From Eutypella sp. D-1 (Eukaryota; Ascomycota; Sordariomycetes; Xylariales; Diatrypaceae): 64,000 nucleotides of DNA. This document shows, in pieces, positions 12,701-26,304 of this stretch (the first letter of the stretch is position 1; each line of letters starts with the position of its first letter). A program made the translations under genes and the position numbers. Location of the stretch: the NCBI GenBank assembly GCA_023313575.1, contig JAJTTP010000004.1:186001-250000 (forward strand). The letters run 5' to 3'. The notes under the pieces were generated by a model that worked only from the letters and a program-made list of their open reading frames with translations, did no database searches and was not told where the DNA came from.

Positions 12701-14205
12701 AAAGGGAAAATATTTAAACCGAACCATTCGCAAATGAAATGCACCAGATATAGAAAAAACGCCAAGAGAGAAAAAAGAGAAGGGGGAAGGTAACGCTCAC
12801 CATTCCGCGGCCTAGGCACTTTCGGCGCCTTGGTGCATAGGCAAATTAAGTCCTGCTTCGGGCCACCACCGACACTGACACCAACACCACCACCACTACC
12901 GCCGGAAGCGGCGTCGGAGTGGGTCGGATGATGCGGCGTCCCGGCCCAGTACGCAACATCGGGATTCGAATTCGAGTCTTCCGCTGTGCGCTGGCGCTTC
13001 GTCGCCTCCGCGGGATCAGGCGAGGCGGATCCGTCCGCGCGCCTGCGCTTCGCCGCGCCGCCGCCGTGGTGTTGTGCCGCGGCGTCGGCGACGTCGCCGT
13101 CATTGTTTTCGTCTCCGTTTTTCTTCGCTGGCTCCGCGGATGTTGTGCCTGAGAGCTGTAGGGGTTGCGGGCGTCGAGATTGAGGTTGTGATTGTGATAG
13201 CGGTAGGGGCTGTGATACCGACCCCTGTGTGGCCTGTCCCTGTCCCTGCCCCTGAGCCTGTGCATACCCGTACCCCGGACCCGGGCCGTGGTCGTATCCA
13301 TACCCGTACGAGTGCTGGCGGACATGTGGCTGCGGGCGCGAGTACGGCGAGTGCGGGTGGGCATGGGAGGCGGGCGTATAGGGCGGTGGTGGTGGCTGGT
13401 ACTTCTGGGACGCGTAGGGCGGCGGCTGTTGTTGATCCCCGTATGGTGCCGTCGTAGTTATGGCTGGTGGCGGCTGCGGGCGCCCCGTATCCGTGCCCGC
13501 ACCCGGCACTCCCGCTCCTGAGACCCCTATTCCCTCCGTCAGGCCCGTGTATGGCGGCGGGGCCAGGGCTGCTGGTTGTTGTTGTTGCTTCTGCTGCTGT
13601 TGCTGTTGTTGTGTTTGGTGAGGTGAAGATATGATGGGCATGTTCCGTGTCCCGTTGACGGCCGGGGCAGCACTATGATCCCCGTTTACGTTGCTGGAGT
13701 CCGGGTCTGCGTTCGCGTTGGCCTTTCCACCGCGGTCTACTTGGCGGTTCTCGGTCTTTTTGCCCGGATCTCCGGAACTGGTGGGCGCCGCGTCTGTGCC
13801 CATCCTTACTGTCGAAGCAGTGGACGTGGAGCCAGCTGCCGGATCCAGATCGGGGCCACGACGGCCTTCCGGTGGGCCTTTCATGGACTGGGCTCGGCTC
13901 CGCGTCTGAATTGTGGACGGGGCTGGCGAGGATGACGGTTTCGCTTGGGTCAACATAGAGTCACGACTGCTAGTTCTCGTCGTCTCCTGCGGTGACTTAG
14001 ACTGCGACAGCGAAGTAGCTGTGTCTGTGTTATCGTGGTTGTCGTTGTGGTTACTACCCGCTCCGCCTACACCGCTGGTGACTTTGTCGTCCTCCTTGGC
14101 GGCTTGTCGATGGTGTTGACTGTTCATACTAGTGTCTGTGCTACCGTTGCTCTTGCCATCGTCTCTAGGCTTTCCGTCGTTGCTATTACTCGCACCGTTT
14201 GTCAT
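9705..14205 (-). CDS. HMG-box transcription factor, Ste11/Fmf-1/PaHMG5-like
   Basis: Exon 1 (14205-12801) and exon 2 (12094-9705) are joined by a 706-nt intron (donor GTGAGC, acceptor CTGCAG, phase 1), giving 1264 residues. Splicing completes a sequence-specific HMG box at about 462-536: KVPRPRNAFILYRQ, then LANPDISKLIGEQWR, FWKRLAEEEKVRH and YRYQPRR. The intron falls within the Ala codon after RPRN. The box is preceded by DLICLCTKAP and followed at about 565-580 by CLKCGGRYIATPRTPSTPF; both flanks fit the fungal Ste11/Fmf-1/PaHMG5 group, which controls sexual development and mating genes. The N-terminus (1-450) is Ser/Thr/Asn/Gln-rich. Long polyGln and His/Gln/Pro tracts fill about 600-930, and a more ordered region lies at about 930-1230. 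That the protein acts in the nucleus as a DNA-binding regulator is inferred from the box; targets are unknown. The assignment to this subgroup is from memory of its flanking motifs. Confidence 0.85.
12095..12800 (-). other. 706-nt intron of the HMG-box gene, open for 75 codons
   Basis: Reading straight through the donor stays open for another 75 codons, ending at 12574. The extension contains a strongly hydrophobic segment (LFSLLAFFLYLVHFICEWF). Unspliced message would therefore give a 543-residue protein lacking most of the HMG box. All other introns I placed here are 47-119 nt. Confidence 0.7.
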
Positions 14206-17200
14206 GGTTGGTCGATGTTCGGGGGATCTCTCATAGGTAAAGGGTAGTACAGTACGTAAGTAAGCAGAAGAAAGGCCGGAGCGGCACGAAAGAGCAATCG
14301 ATATAGGGGTGGCTCGTTGGTGATACAGTTGGGATGACAGTGTTTGTGTTACTGGGATGATGTTTTATCCCAAGTCTCTTATTGGTGCCGATGGTAGCCA
14401 GGCTCAGCTTATTGCGGCGAGCAAACACAGAAACAAGGTTCCGTGTCGTGATTACGGAATAACAATAGCCAGGTAGTGAGTTGACAGCCGAGGACTTGAT
14501 GATTGATTGATTGATTGATGCTGATTAGGCTTAAGGCACCTTGGCTTCCTGAAGCCCTCCTGACGATGATGAGGATGAAAAAAGAAACAATAAAGCTATT
14601 ATTTGACTAGATGAACTTCAACGTTCTGTTTGTCGTTGTTTCCTCTCCTCGCTATCTCGACGTGGTATACACACTCGCTCGCGTATACAGGTGAAGGGGG
14701 GTGAGACATGGGATTATGGGTATGGAAGAGACCGCAGGGCAAGAAGAATAGGATTATGACAATTTGGCCCTTGGTTAATTTGGTTGGCTAGTTCAATCAG
14801 GGGATTGTGGCATCGACGTGTGTCGGCTAGGAAAACATAGAAACCATGAATCTGTGAGTGTGAGTGAGTAATGTGTTTGTGTGTGTCTGTGTATGTGTGT
14901 TATGGTTTCCTATCCTGTCTGTGTGTGTATTGAGTGCGAGACAACGAGGCGGCTTCAGACAACGGAACGGGGAAAGGATAAGAGGTGAAGACAAGAAGAA
15001 CCAAGGGCTTGTTTGGGATTGTTCTTCCTCTTTCTCTTTGATAGATGGGGCAGGAGGAGAAGGGAAGGAGGCGTTTCTATGTCTCTTTTCTTTTCTTTCC
15101 GTTCTTTGTTTGTGTCGTCCGGGGGGGGGGGGGTGTCCTCTACCTCTTCATTCATCCATTCACCATCCCCCCCACAAAGCTAGGTAACAATGACTTATTA
15201 GCGGCGTTTGAGAGGCGGACCTGTCGCCTGTCACATTTTTTTTTCTCTCCTCTTCTTTTGTTCTTTTGTGACAGGCTCTCTGTGTCTCTTCTTTCCCGGC
15301 TGACTGACCTACGTGACGGGGAAAGGGGAGGAACCAACTTGGTCCGACGTGTTTCTTAGGTTTCACGAACTGGAAGAATGGACAAGACCTGAAGAATGAC
15401 CTTATTACATGACCAGGTAGGGACATCCATAGATGAAGGCATGTGTTCGGCACGCTGGCCTGCCAGGAAGACTCCTCCCACTATTTTTCACCAACCACAA
15501 CCAACGTTATCGACATTTTTCTCACCCGTCTCCTCCTTCCCCCGTTACAAGAACACACATGCCAAGACCAAAAATAACGGTTAACCACTGGGTCAACCAC
15601 GTCTATTTCGCGATCTACCTCACTTACGAGATGGCGACAGATATCTGCACACCCGCGCGCGAAGAGCGCCCCATTCCCCACCCCCTTTTCTACAAACATC
15701 ATTAACACCAACGCAGGAGAACGCTGCGTTTGGCTTACCTGGCCGGGAAGGGACAGCTGAAGCGGGCGAGTAGGCCCTACTCTGCCAGTACACTTGCCCG
15801 TAGAGTATCCCAGAGTGTGCGAGCCAGGAGCGCGGAGAGCTCAGGTAAGTACACAGGTAGATAGACAGATGGCTCCAATCTGTATATGTAACTCTGCGAC
15901 TTGGCGTAGCTATGTACGCGAAGTCAGCTAACCTACGAACTTTTTACCACCCGCTCGCATACCTATCTTCCTCCATATCCGGGGTATCATAGCTACACGC
16001 CACACGCCACACGCCCCCCATAGCATAACACACACGTATAGATACATACCTATGCCAAGTAATCCTGTACGACCGCAAGAAGAAGGGGTGGGTAAGGGGC
16101 AAACAGAGCGAGACGAACAGGTAGGTCCAACGGTTTATTCGCGCGCCTCCCGACCAATAGTCCTCCGGGCCCGGATCATATTCTTCAGGTACGTACGTGT
16201 ATATATGTGTGTTATACACAGCCATGCGGTAGATGTGGAGACGGGCGTGAGGGCAACGGGGCAAGTAACGCGTTGAAGATATGTCTCGGGAATATACCGA
16301 GCAGAAGAGGGGTCGGTGGATGGGCCGGGGGGGGAAGAATAGATAGATAACCATTTACCAGCTAAGTGTGCGTGTGGCTGTTGCAGATTCTCAGACACAC
16401 CCATCCCGGATGACATATGCCGTTGGTCGTGATACACCACGCACGGTCTAGGTCCGGGGGGAGAGAGAGTTTGAGAGGGTACATAAACTCGTCACCCTTC
16501 TACTTTGGGGAAGGGGGGAAGGTAAGTATTCTTTCTTTGTTCTTCCTAGATGGCACCGGCGTTTGTGTACCCCCGCAGCTCTGTATCCACGCAAAACCCC
16601 TTCCCTCGCTTTTCCCCAGTCTCGTTCCTAAGCCCTCTTTTCTTTCCGTTCGCGGCGTTCGGGGGGCATGCAAACTGCGCTATTCGGTTGGCCCGGTTGG
16701 TTCACAGCCTTTCTTCAGGTATGTGTGTCTATGATGTGTGTGTGTGTGTGTGTGTGTCGGTGTAAGCGTATATAATCATATAAGGATTACCCAGGCCGTG
16801 CGAAAATACGCCCGTGACCATGGGTACCTACTCTAGAAGAGAAGAGAAAATGTCTCTGGCATGAGTAGGGACACGTGGGGCCCGGGTCCCGTATGTATCA
16901 GATGCCTAAGCACACGGGGGAGGGAGGCACGTTTGATAGTATATATGTAAGTCATAAGGCACGTAATCCCCGTCACCTACATAAACGGCGGGCGTTGCTC
17001 GCTATGCGCCGGATCAGCGACCTTACCTCTACCCTACTCTATGTGGTACCTACCTACCATATGGCATGGCACGGCGCGCGCAAGTGGTCAGGCATTTGAC
17101 AGAGCCAACCAGAGGGTTTCGAAACTAACTAGCCACCAGCCCTACGGTCAACTCTGCTAAAGACGGGGTGGGGAGGGGGGGGAGGAATGGGGATTGGGGA

Positions 17201-19096
17201 CCGTTGCCTCGCGTTGCGTTTCGTTGCGTTGGGTTGAGGCTCGTCCGTTCGTCGCACATGCTGGATACCGTTGCACAACCGCACGTACCGACTAACCGGC
17301 ACGAATACCAGGAGCCGTTCGTTGAACCCCGTCGAACCACCAGCAGCAGGTGGAGTGGGAAAGAAGAAGAAAAAAAGAAGAGGAGAAAAGAGTAATCCAG
17401 AATGTCCTCTCTCTCTCTTTCTCTCTCTCGTCTTCCTTGCAGGGTTGGGTGGGGGTATGCGGATAGAATAGAATGACTTATGGTTGACAAGCCCACGCGC
17501 CACGCCGGGCGTTCGCTGTCGCGGGAACTCGCACACTGCACGGCATGTGCCACAAGAACCAGATAGTTATGAACATCGTCCAGATCGTCCAGGTCGAACA
17601 CCCGCAAACCAAAGTAGCCAGGTAGGTACCCAACCATACCATACTTTTGATTGGAATATAGGCATCAATCAGGTAGGTATGCTTTTCCTTCTCTGTCCGA
17701 CCTGAGAGTTATGTAGGTAAAGTATGCACTCGTCCCGGAGGAATGTAACCTCCATTCCCCACCATCTCTCTCTCAATCTCTCTCCCACACCCAAGTCCCG
17801 GCTTGCCGACCGAGTCCGGGACGCGGAATGGGAATGAGACGGTGAGAATTGGAATGTTATGTTGGTTTTCCTTATTTAGCTTCTCGTCGCTGCGTAATGT
17901 AGATGCTGAATAATTCGGGTCCCAATCCCCCCTCAATCGCACCCCCAACCCAAAAACCAAGCTTTAGCATCTCGTTAACCAAAAAAAGACCCCAGCTAGC
18001 ACTAGATCATCGGGACCACTGAAGAAATCCCAGCATCAACGTCTAACGATTAATCATTACTATCATTTATAGCCGTTATAATTACTCGGTCAGACATAAC
18101 CTTGAAAGTACTCTTCTTAATTTTCCGGTTTCCGGGCAATTAGAGAGGAAGGGCGGCGGGGGCAAGACACATGTAAACAAAATGAGACACCGATGTCTCT
18201 GGTTCGACGGGAACATCGCCATCGCCCCGAGACCATATTTACCTTTACCTGATAGACCCAACATGATGGATTTTACCCACCTACCACCTTAAGAGAGTAC
18301 TTTGGGCAAAGTAAGTCATTAGTTCCACTTCACCACTTACTGAGACAATGCCTATGCATACACGGGCAAGGCGAGAGAGAGGTCTATATCAAGAGGGCTG
18401 TCTGTTATGTTAAGATGAGCTCATGTGACAAAACGCAATGGCATCCGCATCGAGCGAGTCCCAACGGTTCAATAGAACCAACAATCCCGCCTGTAGTTAG
18501 AAAAAATTCAACGTAGCTTTTTGCAAGGTATTTTTACACATGAACTCCGGTGCCAATTGATGTTTTTTTGCTCCCTTTTCCCTTTTTCCTACGCGCGCGC
18601 GCGTAGAGCCTACATAGGTATTCATTCATTCAGAGCAGCCTACCTACATACGTCGTGTCGTATCCATTCATCCCGTAATAACAGATAGAGCCCTTCCTTT
18701 CCCCTCCCCCCGGAAGCTCCCAACAAAACCCTCTGTAGTAGTCCGTCCAACTCTCTCACCGTTCTGCTGCTGCCAGATTCCGCGGTCGCGGGGACGTCTC
18801 GTAGCAAGTTAAAAGTTTGGTTATTAGGTCTCAATTACGCGGGAAGAGGTGGGGAGGGGACCTCGTAAATCATGACGGAGGCAAAGGTGGGTTGGGTGGA
18901 CCATTCCCATTCTCCTCGGTGGAAACCCGTTGCCCGTCTATTCTATTCGTGTTGTCTCGGAGCCAGACCCACGCAACGAAGCACGACCCGGTCTTTTTTT
19001 CTAAGACAGTGAGCCCATCATCATCATCGCATCGCAGCACAGGGCGCGTCGCAACGCGTCGCATTGGCGGCTAAAGCTTTCTCTCTGCCCCCGTCA
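14206..19096. other. 4.9-kb gene-free region upstream of the HMG gene
   Basis: I find no supported coding region in this stretch. It holds (GATT)4 at about 14503-14519, a 13-nt G run at 15121-15133, a (TG)n tract at 16735-16757 and many short pyrimidine- or purine-rich runs. It probably contains the promoter and a long leader of the HMG gene and the 3' flank of RVB1. A non-coding transcript cannot be excluded. Confidence 0.45.
16735..16757. repeat. (TG)n microsatellite
   Basis: A 23-nt alternating TG tract lies in the long spacer upstream of the HMG gene. Confidence 0.9.
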
Positions 19097-20797
<1,701 letters not shown>

Positions 20798-21555
20798 CTT
20801 GGCGGAGGTGACAGGACAGGGATTTAAATTCGATTCGATTCGATTCGGCGAGCTGGAAGAATGTGAGGATGGGCGATTGATGATAAGTCGAGATCTGGTT
20901 ATACGTGGTTATATGAAATCGATAGCCGCTTCTCCTAGGTCTATTCAAATTCCCGTAGATAAATTCAGTGGTGTTAGGTTTCGGGGTTTGTTCTGCAGAA
21001 AAGAAAGTCGCATGGTCCTGTGCCTTATTATGTATTAGGTATGTTGGTATGTGGTAAGTAAAAGATGAGCTAAGGGAAAGCTCGAGCTTGCCGCGAACTT
21101 TTTTGGCCTACGCGACATCTTAGAACACTGTGTATACAGCTGTATCGATAGGTTCTCCACACTGTACCTGAAGTTACCTTGAATGCTGGTAGAAGGTACG
21201 CATGTACCTAAGTACCATACCACCTTGAAAAGGACCCAGCGAAAATGGAAATTCACCTGGGCATTGTAGGACAACAAAAGGAGAAAATAGACATCTGCAA
21301 GTTTCCTATCAGATATTCTACAACCCACTCGGCACTCATTATAACGTATGGGAAATGCATTCTAGGCTGCTAACTATGTAGCCGTTTATCAGTAAGTTGG
21401 TACGCCTTCTTTATGTGTCTCTTTTATCTGTGTTATAAGAGTGAAGCAAATGATTTCATCCCAATGTGGGATGCTCCAAACAATCCTCCTCGGCCACTCA
21501 TTGCGCCAGTATCACCATCGGCATCACACCATACCCATCACACTTTCCCACCTCC
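20798..21555. other. Spacer between RVB1 promoter and secreted-protein gene
   Basis: No gene seen. Just upstream of the RVB1 start there is a small ATTCG direct repeat around 20830-20848. The rest is the 3' flank of the secreted-protein gene. Confidence 0.45.
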
Positions 21556-22440
21556 TCAGCAGTGTCCATCAAGTTGTCCAACCGAGGCGCCAATATTGAA
21601 GTCATCATCTCTCTGGTCGCCCCAGGTGGCCCAGCCCATGGGGAGAATCCAGTTGGTGCATGACTCATGAACGCCGTTGGCATATTCGGCGAAGAGACGG
21701 CACGGGTAGGTGACTTCGTGGTCGTTGTAGTTGCAGTTCCAGATGGCCGTGTCGAGGCTACAGCTGATACGCCCGCACGTCGGCTTGTCCACTGAGGGTG
21801 CCGCCACGCTTCCGCACATGTTAGATTCGTCCATCCTCCGCAAGTACGCGATGCCCTCAAGTACCGGCAGCTCAGCCGCCGGCCCAATGCCTTCGTCTGC
21901 GCCGAAGCATCTTGTACTCAGATTCTGTTTGAGAAGGGAGGTCAACATCGCTCCAACCTGTGTTAATGGTCCATATCGCAATCATGAAAGGAGGCTTAGC
22001 TTACTCTACTTGGTGGGTCAGAGTCAGCTCCTGCTAGTGAGACGTTACTATGCTCGGCAGTCTGCCGTTGGGTGTGACTTAAGACGTAGTCGGGGTCGAT
22101 CGCTAGGATCTGCTTCATGACCTCCTAAACTACATGTCAGCTCGGACACAGCACCAGATAGACGTGGTCATAGCCATAGGTAGTCTCGGTGATGGCATGG
22201 TATGTACCTGGATGGTGCCGGTGAACGTCCTCTCCTCTCCGCCCACAATGAAACCGGACCAGGTTATTGGCGCCTCTACAAACCCCTGGGGAGGGCTACC
22301 TCGAACGTTAAAGTTTCCACCAGGACGAGGATGTGCCTTTATGGCCATCGTTAGCCATGGTCAAACTGGTAATGGGCCATACGTACCACAGAGGCAGCCG
22401 ACGCAAGAGCAGCCGACATCATCAAAGTGAAAACCCTCAT
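21556..22440 (-). CDS. Predicted secreted cysteine-rich protein of unknown function
   Basis: Four short exons (22440-22387, 22336-22208, 22124-22005, 21957-21556), all joined in phase 0 with introns of 50, 83 and 47 nt, give 234 residues. Exon 1 is almost exactly a signal peptide (MRVFTLMMSAALASAASV). The first intron has a CTAAC branch site about a dozen nt before its AG. The mature protein has eight cysteines, seven of them in the last third, with the blocks CGRISCSLDTAIWNCN, PCRLFAEYA, ESCTNW and GWATWGDQ before the terminal Cys. This Cys/Trp pattern resembles a widespread fungal secreted family I cannot name with confidence; the MU117-type domain is one possibility to test. It could be an extracellular or effector-like protein, but no function should be assumed. 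It opens an accessory island between RVB1 and the Uds1 gene. Confidence 0.75.
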
Positions 22441-23996
22441 CGTAATGAAGTGATCGCTGGGTTACCGGATTGGATAATTGGCGTTTATGACGGGCTTATA
22501 CGACTGGCGTTGCCGACAAGAGGTCGTGGATGTGCGAGAGAAAACAGGTTTTAGTCTGGGGATATCTACCTACCTACGTCTGATCTATAAGTAGTCGTAC
22601 TCTCAAAGTGAAATTACCCGATCGCTCCTCCCAGAGAAACACGATGCCCATCGCCTCTACCCATTCTCTCGTCCCATCGCGTTACACATGGACCCATCAC
22701 AACCTGCTCCTTCCCCCCAATATCACATCCACCGCTTTCCATGCGTAGTACAACTGGGCAGTCTGGGTAACCGACACCCACGAACGTCACTCGGTTACTT
22801 ACATAAGGTATCTGGGTATTTACACATGCAAACTGAAGGCGTCGATATCCTCGGGAAGTCGTGACTATGGTGACGGCCCAGTTACACCCAAGGCCAATCA
22901 GGAACCGCGATGGGTTACATGATATCGCGAAGACGGCGCGAAGTTCAGGCCCGTTGCCGCTCCGTAACAAAAGCCCAACACCAGCACCAGAATGCTCGTT
23001 AAAAAGAAGATTTCCTAAAAATTGTCCTACGCGACTTAGTCACTAAGCAGACACGTTTGAAGTCATGGAATATTCCGGAAATCTACAACCTTAGGTACCC
23101 CCTGCCCCGCCCGACCCCCACCAACGCATGATCTCGAGTATCTATAAAGAACCACTTAAATGATAGGCAACGACCTACTCCAGACGGCTACCAATATTCA
23201 TATCTTTAATCAGGCATATTGGAATATCCAACCTGGTGATCAATGTGTTATTGGCAGACAGGATGACTAGTGTAAGATCTGGACCCAACTGCGAGCGGGA
23301 GCGCTGCTAACTACATAAAACATACAGTTAAGTATACACCCTACAACTTAGAACGTAAGGTATGAGAAGCCTTTTCTCTTAGACGCTCGGCATATTACCT
23401 ATAGATACTCAAGAATCGGTCTGTAACTGAAGCATTCTACACCCTTTCTACAATATTTACAAGAGGCTAGTGTGGCTGCTGTGGCTGGAAGTGGCTGTAT
23501 CTGCATACGCTCCAGTTTACTATCGCAGCCCCTTCAAGCTGTAGTGCCTGAGGGGTTGTGCTCAACGTTTGCCACCTATAGATCTTGGAACCCGCCAACT
23601 TTACCTCGGACTTGATAACCAACATCTGTCTCTGTTTGCTATCACGTCGACGCTTTCTCATATCGTTTGCCAGTTCGTTGGCGCTTTTCTCACCTTGCCT
23701 GTCAGTACGTTGGTGCTTTCACATCTCATCTTGATTCTCGGCTCGAGTCTGGTTTGTAGCCATGGGAAGTTCACCAACCAGCCAACGGTGGGAGGCCGTA
23801 TCACCAACTGAAGTAAGTTGACATCTTCCATGGGGTTGAGGGCCTCATAATCAATATAAAAGCCTCTGTCAATCCGTTGCTGCTTTCTCATATTTGCCCT
23901 CATCCGCATCATCATCCGCATCTGCCATTTTCTAGCTCGCTTCGATATTCCTTTGCCCAGCCCATCGATAATAATCCCCTTTCAACGTCTGAGAAA
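22441..23996. promoter_or_regulatory. Divergent spacer between secreted-protein and HNH genes, with TATA box
   Basis: The two flanking genes are divergent, so both promoters lie here. TATAAAAG at 23855-23862 is about 135 nt before the HNH-gene ATG. A minus-strand open frame at 22970-22614 has several Cys, but I could not build a convincing gene from it. A short imperfect direct repeat is visible near 23670-23735. Confidence 0.45.
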
Positions 23997-25244
23997 ATGG
24001 CGAGACCCCATCACCGCCACCAATGTTCTCTTGAGCGCATTCTGAACTTTAGTCCATAGGCCCGCTTGAGTGACCAAGTTCGAGGTCGTGCTATAGAAGC
24101 CTTTCACAGTATCTGTACAGACTGTAGCTACTTCGAGACCAATGATCCCAATGCTTCAACGGAGTACAGACGCTCTAAACTCGTGCGAGGAATTTATACG
24201 CAATCACAATCCGAGGATTCCCGTGATTACTACTTGCGCGCCTTCTTTACGGCTATTAACATCGACGCGAAGAGCCATTTCAGCACAGAAATGCCTGGAA
24301 CCTTCAAATTTGAAGATATTAGTAAAAGTTTCTTTGATTTCGGAGACGACCTCCTCCATCACTTCTTCATACCATGTACTGTGTGCCTTGTTAAAATCCC
24401 TGTTGCTAATCTGGTAACTAACCCTTTTTCACAGTGAAAACATCAACGATAAAGACGGCATATCGAAGCTCAGTTCTGCGTTCTGCGCCCCAGGAAGGAC
24501 AGGACCAGTCTGGGCAACAGCATATTGGGACCGGAACCCGTTCGTCCATTCTTCGGAAGAGTTGTCTTATACGTGATCGCCATCGTTGTGTGATCACACG
24601 GAAGTTTGATGCGGATGAGGCGAGGAAACGAGGTAAAGAAGCTGGAGGCTACAAAAAGGCCCTAGACGACGATGGGAACTTTCTATATGAAGATCAGTAT
24701 GACCATGAACATCTTGAAGTGGCCCATATCATTCCGCATTCTCTCATCCAACCTAATGCAAGCGGCGAGCTGGTATGTCTACTCTAACCTGGTCATCTTT
24801 TCCTTGGTTAATCTTTTTTGATAATAGAGCGAGTCGAAGGCGACTGCACTTAAAGTCCTCGACATGTTTGATGTTGGTGTGGCGGACCTGATCAGTGGGC
24901 CCGAAATCGACCGGCCCCGTAACGCTCTGACGTTGACCGGCAATCTCCATGTCGAATTCGGTAACTTCGAAATCTACTTTGATCTCATAGATCAGGATAC
25001 ACATGAATACAGCATCAACACATTTTCTGACTATTTATTTGGTCGACAACTGAAATTTCCTATCCGCCGGTCGCTTACCAGGGAGCGCACGATCGAGCCT
25101 CCCTCTTCTCGATTTCTGGCTATCCATAGTGCCATTGGGCACATCCTTCATATGTCAGGTGCCGGAGAATATATCGAAAGAACGTTCCGCGATCCCCCGA
25201 AAGTCGCGGAGCGGGTGGGGGTACCGATTTTGCCGGCTACATGA
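23997..25244 (+). CDS. HNH endonuclease-domain protein, probably inactivated by an in-frame TAG
   Basis: Three exons (23997-24375, 24435-24772, 24828-25244; introns 59 and 55 nt) keep one frame of about 376 residues, but codon 21 (24057-24059) is TAG. The N-terminal Uds-like start (MARPHHRH..., SLERILNF), the segment RGRAIEAFHSI and the rest are in the same frame, and no plausible intron removes the stop. The central part matches the large fungal HNH-nuclease-domain family: CLIRDRHRCVITRKFD, LEVAHIIPHSLIQPNA, VLDMFDVGV, IDRPRNALTLTGNLHVEFGN and ILHMSGAGEYIE, where HII and the later N and H belong to the HNH motif. Family members usually end in a longer tail; this one stops 17 residues after FRD. 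It is either a recent pseudogene or is expressed from a downstream start. The next in-frame ATG (about 24291) would remove most of the N-terminal region. The family function is not well known. Confidence 0.65.
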
Positions 25245-26304
25245 AGTTGGCCTTCCGTGGTTCTGCTATCCCTGCTTAGAAAGAGAGACAGTAGATTCCT
25301 TCCACTTTTCAGGTGAGTTGATCGCAACGTGAGGGCACGCTGGCGGTGGTGGGGCATGTTGTGGTAAGCATTTCAATAAGGCTTGGGTGAAGATTTCTTT
25401 TTTTTTTCAAGGTCGCATGTTCTGGTTTTCCTTGTTTGAGTTTTCCACTCGCTTTCTCTCTGGTTTTCTTTTCTTCGTCTTTCTCACGGTTTTGAATAAC
25501 CATTCCGCTCCCTTACCCAAAGAACACAGTCGTAGTCATCCTAATCCAAATAAAAAAGTCTGCGATTACTCCTTTCCAGTGCCTGCTCGGTGACAGAACG
25601 AAGGGCCTTGCCCGGTGCAGGTTATGTGACTCGATGACAACAGCTTGCGATTGTGTAACTCATTAAAGTGGAAAAGGGGCCGCAAAGTCGCGGATTCATA
25701 GGAAAGATTGTCAGAACATCATGCTTTCTACTGGTCTGTATTACAAGATGTAATGCATGAGCTTCCCAATGATAGTAGTATTGAATTATACTGGTCCCTT
25801 CGGGAGTAAATAGTCAAGTAGCTATTTCGGAGATCCTATTTCTGAGGTTATGCGTCTCAGGGGGGGGTCAGAGATTGTACTATTATTGATGATAGCAGTC
25901 TCGGGAACATCCACGTCTCTGTTCAGAGACCGATCTTTCTCTCTGTGCACACTTTCACTCTGTTCTGAAATTTATGACAAAAGGGAAACGAGAAGAGTTT
26001 GGCCATGGCAATAAATTGACCATAAAGATGCTACCCATTCAGTATTAGCGATGACAGAATGGGACATATATTAACTCGTAGGATCATATTGCCATTACAT
26101 GTGGCCTCTTCGTCTTATGGTTCGAAGATATCTACGTTACACCAGCCTCATAGCAAAATTTAGAGCCTCCAAATAGTCTCCGGAATGAATAAACATGTCC
26201 ACACCCACCCCGAGCATCACGAGGGACCGAACTATCCACCGCCCCTACCAGCGCGATAGAGCGCCTTCACAAGGCGTCCACTACCCGCCCCATCGCCCGC
26301 GCCC
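25245..26304. other. Spacer downstream of HNH gene
   Basis: Convergent 3' flanks of the HNH gene and the small secreted-protein gene. No coding signal beyond short chance frames was seen. Confidence 0.45.

Noticed and set aside
22614..22970. 118-codon minus-strand frame with several cysteines
   Set aside because: I tried it as an exon of a secreted protein, but found no signal peptide in phase and no consistent splice partners.
23569..23811. Hydrophobic 80-codon plus-strand frame upstream of the HNH gene
   Set aside because: It lacks an ATG start and lies in the promoter region; leucine-rich appearance is probably chance.
24025..24052. A mini-intron that would remove the HNH in-frame stop region
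   Set aside because: The only GT..AG pair here is about 28 nt, far below the smallest workable fungal intron, and it would not remove the TAG.
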